Positions 58,167 through 64,000 of a stretch of DNA of 64,000 nucleotides are shown here, piece by piece. Source of the DNA: Cerrena zonata (Eukaryota; Basidiomycota; Agaricomycetes; Polyporales; Cerrenaceae); NCBI GenBank assembly GCA_038087015.1, contig JASBNA010000014.1, forward strand, positions 682,001-746,000, written 5' to 3'. Both the position numbers and the translations under genes were made by a program. The notes under the pieces are model-generated. The model saw nothing but the letters and a program-made list of their open reading frames with translations. It was not told where the DNA came from and searched no databases. Numbering within the stretch: the first letter of the stretch is position 1; each line of letters begins with the position of its first letter.

Positions 58167-61100
58167 TCAATCCTCCAACTTTGAAAGATCAATGATGGTA
58201 AATTGACCAGTATTGGAACCAGCAGCATAATACTTCCCATGGAACCTGAGTGTAGCCCTATCATCGGGCATATCCTTCCTTCCTCTCTTTGAACCTGCTA
58301 TCCAAGCCAACTTCTTCCCAGATGTTTTAGAAATAATCCAGCCATGCTGTTCTTTGAACTGAACTTCTGATGCTTGTGGCTCCCATGAAGCTGTCTCTGT
58401 ATTCAACAAGATTCCTGTGGATACATCACATAGATACTGCTTTTTAAGGGTCTGAAGTTGTAGCATTTTGCTATCAGATTGAAATGAAAAGGATTTAATA
58501 ACATATATGTGGTGAGAATCAATAGGAATAGTGTGCTTAATGTCTCTTTCAGAAGTGCACCACAGATATATGTTAGTTCTGGCCACTGATGCTATCCACT
58601 GTCCATCTGGGGAGCATTTAACAATATATGCTGTATTTTCATCCCCAAGTGGCTTTTTGCTCAAATTCTTAGTGGAAATATTCCAGATAGAGATAAAATG
58701 ATCACTTGATGTGGCACAGGCTACTGTTTGGTTATCAGGCAAGATGGCTAATGAGCACACATAATTCTCAGTCATCAAATGGGTGTGATGCAACTGCTTC
58801 CCTGTCTGTGTCTCCCAAATTGAGACTGAGCCATCTTTTGAGCCAGTTGCAATAGTGGTCCCATCACTTGAGAACTCAACATAAGTGATAGCAGGGAGAG
58901 GTTCCTCTGCCTTTCTCATTCCAGAGCTATATCCTAACACATCCCATATGTAGATTGTTTTGTCACAAGAGGCAGATGCAAGGGTGTGCCCATTAGGTGA
59001 GAAGCAGAGTGATATCACACTTGAATTGTGATCTTTAAGGATATTCAGCAGTGCCCCTGACTCAGCATTCCAGAGGCAGATTGTTGAATCTTGACTTCCA
59101 GATGCAATGATATCACCTTTGGGTGAGATAGCTATAGCAAATATTAAACCAGTATGTCCTCTAAGCCCTCTCAGGCATATCCCTGTCTCAACATCCCAGA
59201 TGCATACAGTTCCATCATCTGCATTAGATACTACCCTGCTACCATCAGGGGAAAAGATGGCACTTCTGACTGTATCAGTATGACCCTCAAGTGTACACAC
59301 TAAGTCCCATGTATCAGCATTCCAAATATAAATGTTGTGCCAAGCAGTGATAATGAGCTTGCCATCAGGGGAGAAGGAAATGGAGATGGTCCTAGAGATA
59401 TTATCTGCCTGTAGAAGTTGTTCTCTGGTAACAGCATCCCATATCTTGAAGCCCCTGATTGATGACCCAGCAACAATCTTTCCTCCATCTGGAGAGTAAG
59501 CTACACACTGATATGCTCCATCAGTGGGAATGCTATGTAATGGGGCACCTGATGCAAAATCCCATATGCAAAGAGTCTTGTCTCTAGATACAGAGACAAT
59601 CTCAGCTGGTCTGTGTGGATCTGGACAGAAATCAACAGCATTAACCCAGCCTTCATGACCCTTCATAATGTTCAAAGGAGTTCCTGAGTCAGCCTGCCAG
59701 GTACAGAGTGTATTGTCCCAGGAGCCTGTAACAATATAGTGTCCATCAGGTGAGTACTTCACTGAAGTCACAGGAGATATATGACCCTCCATGACACAAA
59801 GGCAAGGCCCCCATCCACTATCCCTTTTAGTTATCAACTGCAATGCTGGCATGTGCTGATAGTTTGGGGCATACACCTTCTGGAGCAGGCAGGTAGGCAT
59901 CATAGGCAAGGCTGAAATATAGATCTGCATAGGATCCATTTCAATAGGCACAATATATTCCAAGATAAATCTGTATCCATCATTGAGCAGTGATGGGATT
60001 TGCTTGTCCACATCCAGACCTGTAATATTCTAAAAACAATCAGATATTAAGTTACTTACTGTACAGTCAGTACTTACCTGTACCCATTGTTGGACACTGA
60101 ACAATGCTGGTGCAGCAGATCTGAGTCTCTTCATAACACTGAGGGTCCCAAACCATAGAAGAAGGTGCTTATTCAAAAACTCTTGTAAAAGTGTGAGTAA
60201 AGCACTTGATGCTTGTGAGGAGATTATATGTGCTGGCCAGTGTAGACAGGCATATGCAACATGCACAGGGACAGGATTTTGCTGTTTCATCTGCAATACA
60301 CCAGGTTTAATCAGCAGAGCAAGGCATTTTGAAGCAAATGCCTGATGATGAGTCAGTGGGTTGATAAAGAACTGGGGATCTGTGCATCTAGCATTATCAA
60401 TCAGAAATTGAGGGAAACTAGCATGAACAGGCTGGATTTCAATGTTTGTATCATCACAGGGTAGAATCACAGAGGCCATCTGTGAAACAATATCCATGAC
60501 ATCATCCACTGGTATACCAGTCAAGGACTCAAGTGTTTGTGGGGATACTTGGTCTTGTAACAAGGCAACACTAGCCAGGACATCAAGAATCTGTTTTGAG
60601 TAGCTAGACTCTGGAAAGCTTTGTTGGAGTACATTGAGATACAGCATATCCAGAGGCTTTGTCATGAAAGATATAGTGTTTGCTCCAGATAACCATTGAT
60701 TGAGTCTTTCAACTGCATGCTTTGGATATTTATGTCGCAGGGACTTGAAGATAAAGTCACAGGCAACTGAGGCATAAATGAAAAGACCTGCTGCCCTTCC
60801 GGTAAGTTCCTCCACAATGTTAGGCCGTTCAGCTTTCAGCTCCGCCTTGAACTGAGACTTAGATAGTTCTGCCTCCATATATCGTGCAATGTCCATACTG
60901 ACTACATCAAGTGGGATATCCTGAAGCTTGAATGGCCGAGCAATGTTGTGAAACTCAGTGGAGTAAAGAGTAGTCTCAATGTGGACCTCTGGACGGGTGG
61001 TCAAGAGGATCCGCAATGGAAGCGAGCATTGATGAATATTCTTCATCAGCAGATACAACAAACGAGCGACGTCGTCTTGACCAGACTGTGTACACTCATC

Positions 61101-62446
61101 CACGGCATCAATGATGATGACCAACGGGTTATGATTGGAAGGAAGGGCACGTAACGGTTCCACTAGGAGAGCGTCAAGCTGGTGTTCGAGTTGCATGGTC
61201 TCGTTTGAGCGTACATAGGCGCGTACGGCATCGACGATGTGATGATGTAATTCTGGTATATTTTTCGCCAGTTGGAAGGCAATGGTGGGAATGACGAAAT
61301 GAATGGTGCTCAATTTCTCTATTCCATGGATGAAGAAAAATGAGGCACCGAGAAGCTTCGCCTTGTCGAGTCGTTTCGCCATCTCACAGGCAATAGTGGA
61401 TTTCCCGGTCCCCGCTAGGCCACTGAGGATGTATACGGAGGTTTTAGCGAATTCTGTATCTGCCTTCGCCCATTTCTCGAGCTCGTCCAAGATATCGACA
61501 CGAGTGCCATCCAAGTAGTGTGTTTTGGACTGGGTGTACACTGATTGATAGCTTGCCTCTGCAATCGGTAGTGCTTGTAGGGTGTCTTGGTCCTCTTCGC
61601 CCGAACGAAAAGGTGAGTTACGTATAATGTCACAAGCGGAAGTACATACTTTGGCGCTATCACATGGACAGTCGCGGTGAGTGTTGCACTATACGATCAG
61701 AGCGAATGATATGTTTGCTTACATTGATTGCTTGTACGAGTGCGGTAACCAGGCTTTCAACTGTTGATATGCTCTCCAGCTATCAAAATATTCAGGAATT
61801 ATTGACATCTCGCTTGATGAGTTGCAATGTATACAAACCATAAAATTCGTTCTCGCAGTTTTGATGCGCTCAGTCAAGCCTTTCAACGCTTCTTCATCCC
61901 GGTTGCTTCTCAGGAATCGCACTATAACGTTATGTTTGGAGAGCTCGCCGATTTCTTCCGTGACGTCCTTAAGTGTCCTGATCGAAGCTTGAATATGTAC
62001 TAGGTCTAAGTGAGCCAGCTACAGCCACTTACTTGACAAGATCATCAACCCTCTTTTGAAGTTCAGAGGACGTTTTCACTTCTTTTCTAGCTTTCTCACG
62101 GTGAGTGGACCCGGATTCATTTATAGTAGCGGCCGATTTCTTGCTTATCTCAATCATCTTCTCCGAGAGTACCTTGATTTCGTCTGAGAGTTCCTTCTGT
62201 GCTTTCTTATTTCCCTTCGTTTTCTATGATGTCTGATTAGTACAGATCCAAAGAATAGCGACTGAAACGTACGAGGACCATTCCTATGAGTTCATTGATG
62301 ACACCCGCTGCTAAACCCAAACCTGGGATAGGTGCCAGATCCAGAGCATCCTTGCCTGAGGTGAGGATCGTACGAGCTCCTTCTAGCACATTGTCGATAT
62401 GTTCCCTCCGAACACGGGACAAATTGCGAGATGAATCGCGGGACAT
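58167..62446 (-). CDS. NACHT-WD40 NLR, copy 4, probably frame-broken at one splice junction
   Basis: Same plan as copy 3. Exons in gene order: 62273-62446 (MSRDSSRNLS...), 62033-62223, 61839-61977, 61723-61779, about 61649-60078, and 60029-58167. The N-terminal region has LDLAPIPGLGLAAG and RFLRSN; NACHT has GLAGTGKST, LVIIIDAVDEC and LLTTRPE; WD40 has about twelve blades ending IIDLSKLED. The weak point is the start of the NACHT exon. Copies 2 and 3 read CAAAG/GTATG or CCAAG/GTATT; copy 4 has one G fewer (CAAAGTATG), so no AG acceptor keeps frame. Unless another acceptor is used, the receptor is truncated there. The NACHT and WD40 frames themselves are fully open. Confidence 0.87.
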
Positions 62447-64000
62447 CAATAGCAGATGATAAAGATTCTTACTTTCAATGTCTGAAGAGTGAGTGTTTGG
62501 TTTCGAAGAGAGTGCAGAGGCTGTTCATCGATCCTCATTCTACCCGCGTGGACAGGATAGGCGCTCGCGCTCACGCCTGATAACGGTCACGACTCACCTA
62601 TGTGTTCAGGAAATAGTTTTGTAGTCTCATTCTTTCCCCAGATCTCGAGACTCACATCACAGGTTCCAATCTGTCTTTCCCTCTCAGCAATAAATTTAAT
62701 TAGTTTATGACCGGGTTCAGGTTCTTTGGACATCGGTGTAGCAAAGCACATTCCGGTGACAATATATATCCGACCCATCACATCTGACTCTGACAAGAGA
62801 ACAATCTCCCTAATTCCACCCATTCGAGATGCAAGTGAGTACCACAAGTGAGTACCAATATTCCAGTTCCAGTGGTCTATCGTAACGCTAACCGACCAAT
62901 TCATGCATGTGCCACGATGAGCGCCGTAGGGCCTAAGAGGAGGTGGGTCTTCGTCAATATTGAGCAACTGAATGCAGAAATGGAAACTCACAGACAGCCA
63001 TGCGGAGTGTAACCTCGAATACGGATGTATCGTCCTAGTCGTCGTTGACATTACAGAGATCGTTTGTTGTTCTGACACTTACAATAGAGGGAGCTCGTGA
63101 CAATCTAACACTGAGGATGTTATATCGAGAGGACAGATTCGGAGGTGAAGTATCTTTTTTTCCGATAAGATTTACTGCATTGTAGACAGGATCCAGCACC
63201 GATTTGACAGTTCGAAAGAGGGGGGTTGTCGTAGTGGGCAGCGGACCAATGATATCGGACGGCCGGGTCCTAGCGATCGTTGAGTACACTCTAAAGGACC
63301 ATCTATATAGATAGATAGCAGGTGAGTGGAAAACTCGCCGATAAGATCTGCGAGACGTGTAACAAGAGGTCTGATGGTGCATGTGTGAAATCTAGTCCTG
63401 AGTGGAAAGGACATCGTGACCAGTCAACAGGAACTTAGGAATTTCTTCCACAATAATCGACGGTAGGATATCACGGAAACAGGACCGAGAGGTACGAAAG
63501 GAAAATGCACCGGTCATAGTGAAGCAGATATACCGATGCAGGAGCTTCGTTCGGCGAAACGATAACCGAAGTAGAACGTTATCATAGTTAAGATAATGAG
63601 GTCCCGGTTGTCTTAAGGAATATAAGAGAGACGTGTGCGGCGGCTGCGTGTACAAACCAAGGGCTTTGAAATGATGGCATGGAGTATTGATCGGGCCAAG
63701 AGAATGGGCGACGAAAATAAGGCCTCTTGCTCGTGGATCTTGGTATTCGAGTCGTCATGGGATGACAAGCCGTTGTATGCTAGAGAAGACAAAACTAGGT
63801 TGATCTAGCACCGTATGAATATTTCGAATGTGGACAAGAAGGTGAACGCGAACGAGCTCAATATTATTCCTAGTGAGGGAGACACTTGCGTGTGCTGGTA
63901 AGAATGTCCGTAGTAGAGTCGTGATCGGACCAGTATCACATTGGACAGGCCATGCTCGAGTAAGGGTGTCGTTCCTACTATTAAGGTTGGTTGATAAATA
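62447..64000. other. Right flank of module 4, duplicated
   Basis: Homologous to the flank of module 3 (30783-33300), showing that the duplication unit extends more than 1.5 kb beyond the NLR start. The minus-strand frame 62587-63078 includes MGRIYIVTGMCFATP, but the module 3 counterpart has stops, so I do not call a gene. It ends in repeat-unit sequence also found at 33080-33290 and 37940-38190. Confidence 0.45.

Noticed and set aside
62587..63078. 163-codon minus-strand frame with MGRIYIVTGMCF
   Set aside because: The homologous stretch of module 3 carries stop codons, so it is more likely promoter/flank than a conserved gene.
1..64000. CRISPR arrays, tRNA, rRNA, telomere repeats
   Set aside because: None seen; regular spaced short repeats, tRNA folds and telomeric repeats are absent by eye.

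Overview
The window looks like a repeat-rich stretch of a filamentous basidiomycete genome, most likely an Agaricomycete. The evidence is short introns (about 48-95 nt, GT..AG), a Plavaka-type transposase, a Tad-like LINE, and NACHT-WD40 NLR genes with the basidiomycete N-terminal motif PIPGLK. A Cantharellales/Ceratobasidiaceae source is a guess from general style only. No bacterial genes, rRNA, tRNA or CRISPR were seen.

Layout. 1-2478: 3' part of a Plavaka (CACTA-like) transposase gene with one nonsense codon. 3380-8703: module 1, a ZIP zinc-transporter pseudogene (+) facing a truncated NLR (-) whose WD40 region is split by a 2 kb terminal-inverted-repeat element. 9652-15575: module 2, a 5'-truncated ZIP interrupted by a 715 bp long-TIR element, facing an NLR with one frameshift; a 504 bp MITE lies upstream. 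About 16.3-24.4 kb: decayed sequence with ZIP relics and diverged repeats. 24496-30782: module 3, the best preserved, with a nearly complete ZIP and an NLR open through six exons (about 1,350 aa). About 31-47.5 kb: more decayed duplicated units. 47563-55948: a full-length LINE with a 14 bp target-site duplication and a 37 nt poly(A) tail, inserted in the 5' flank of module 4. 56177-62446: module 4, a ZIP pseudogene facing an NLR. 62447-64000: flank homologous to the flank of module 3.

Theme. A convergent ZIP/NLR pair has been duplicated at least four times, and many older relics lie between the copies. The NLRs have a 4-helix-bundle/MLKL-like N-terminus, a NACHT ATPase and about twelve WD40 blades. 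That is the architecture of fungal STAND receptors tied to non-self recognition and regulated cell death; their role here is inferred. Transposons of at least five kinds have broken the copies.

Two signals stand out. First, the 5' end of the LINE can fold into a nested double-pseudoknot with the order and loop sizes of an HDV-like self-cleaving ribozyme. Second, every module carries the same block of about 3 kb, from just after the ZIP gene to the end of the NACHT core, that is almost free of CpG; its edge falls inside an open reading frame.
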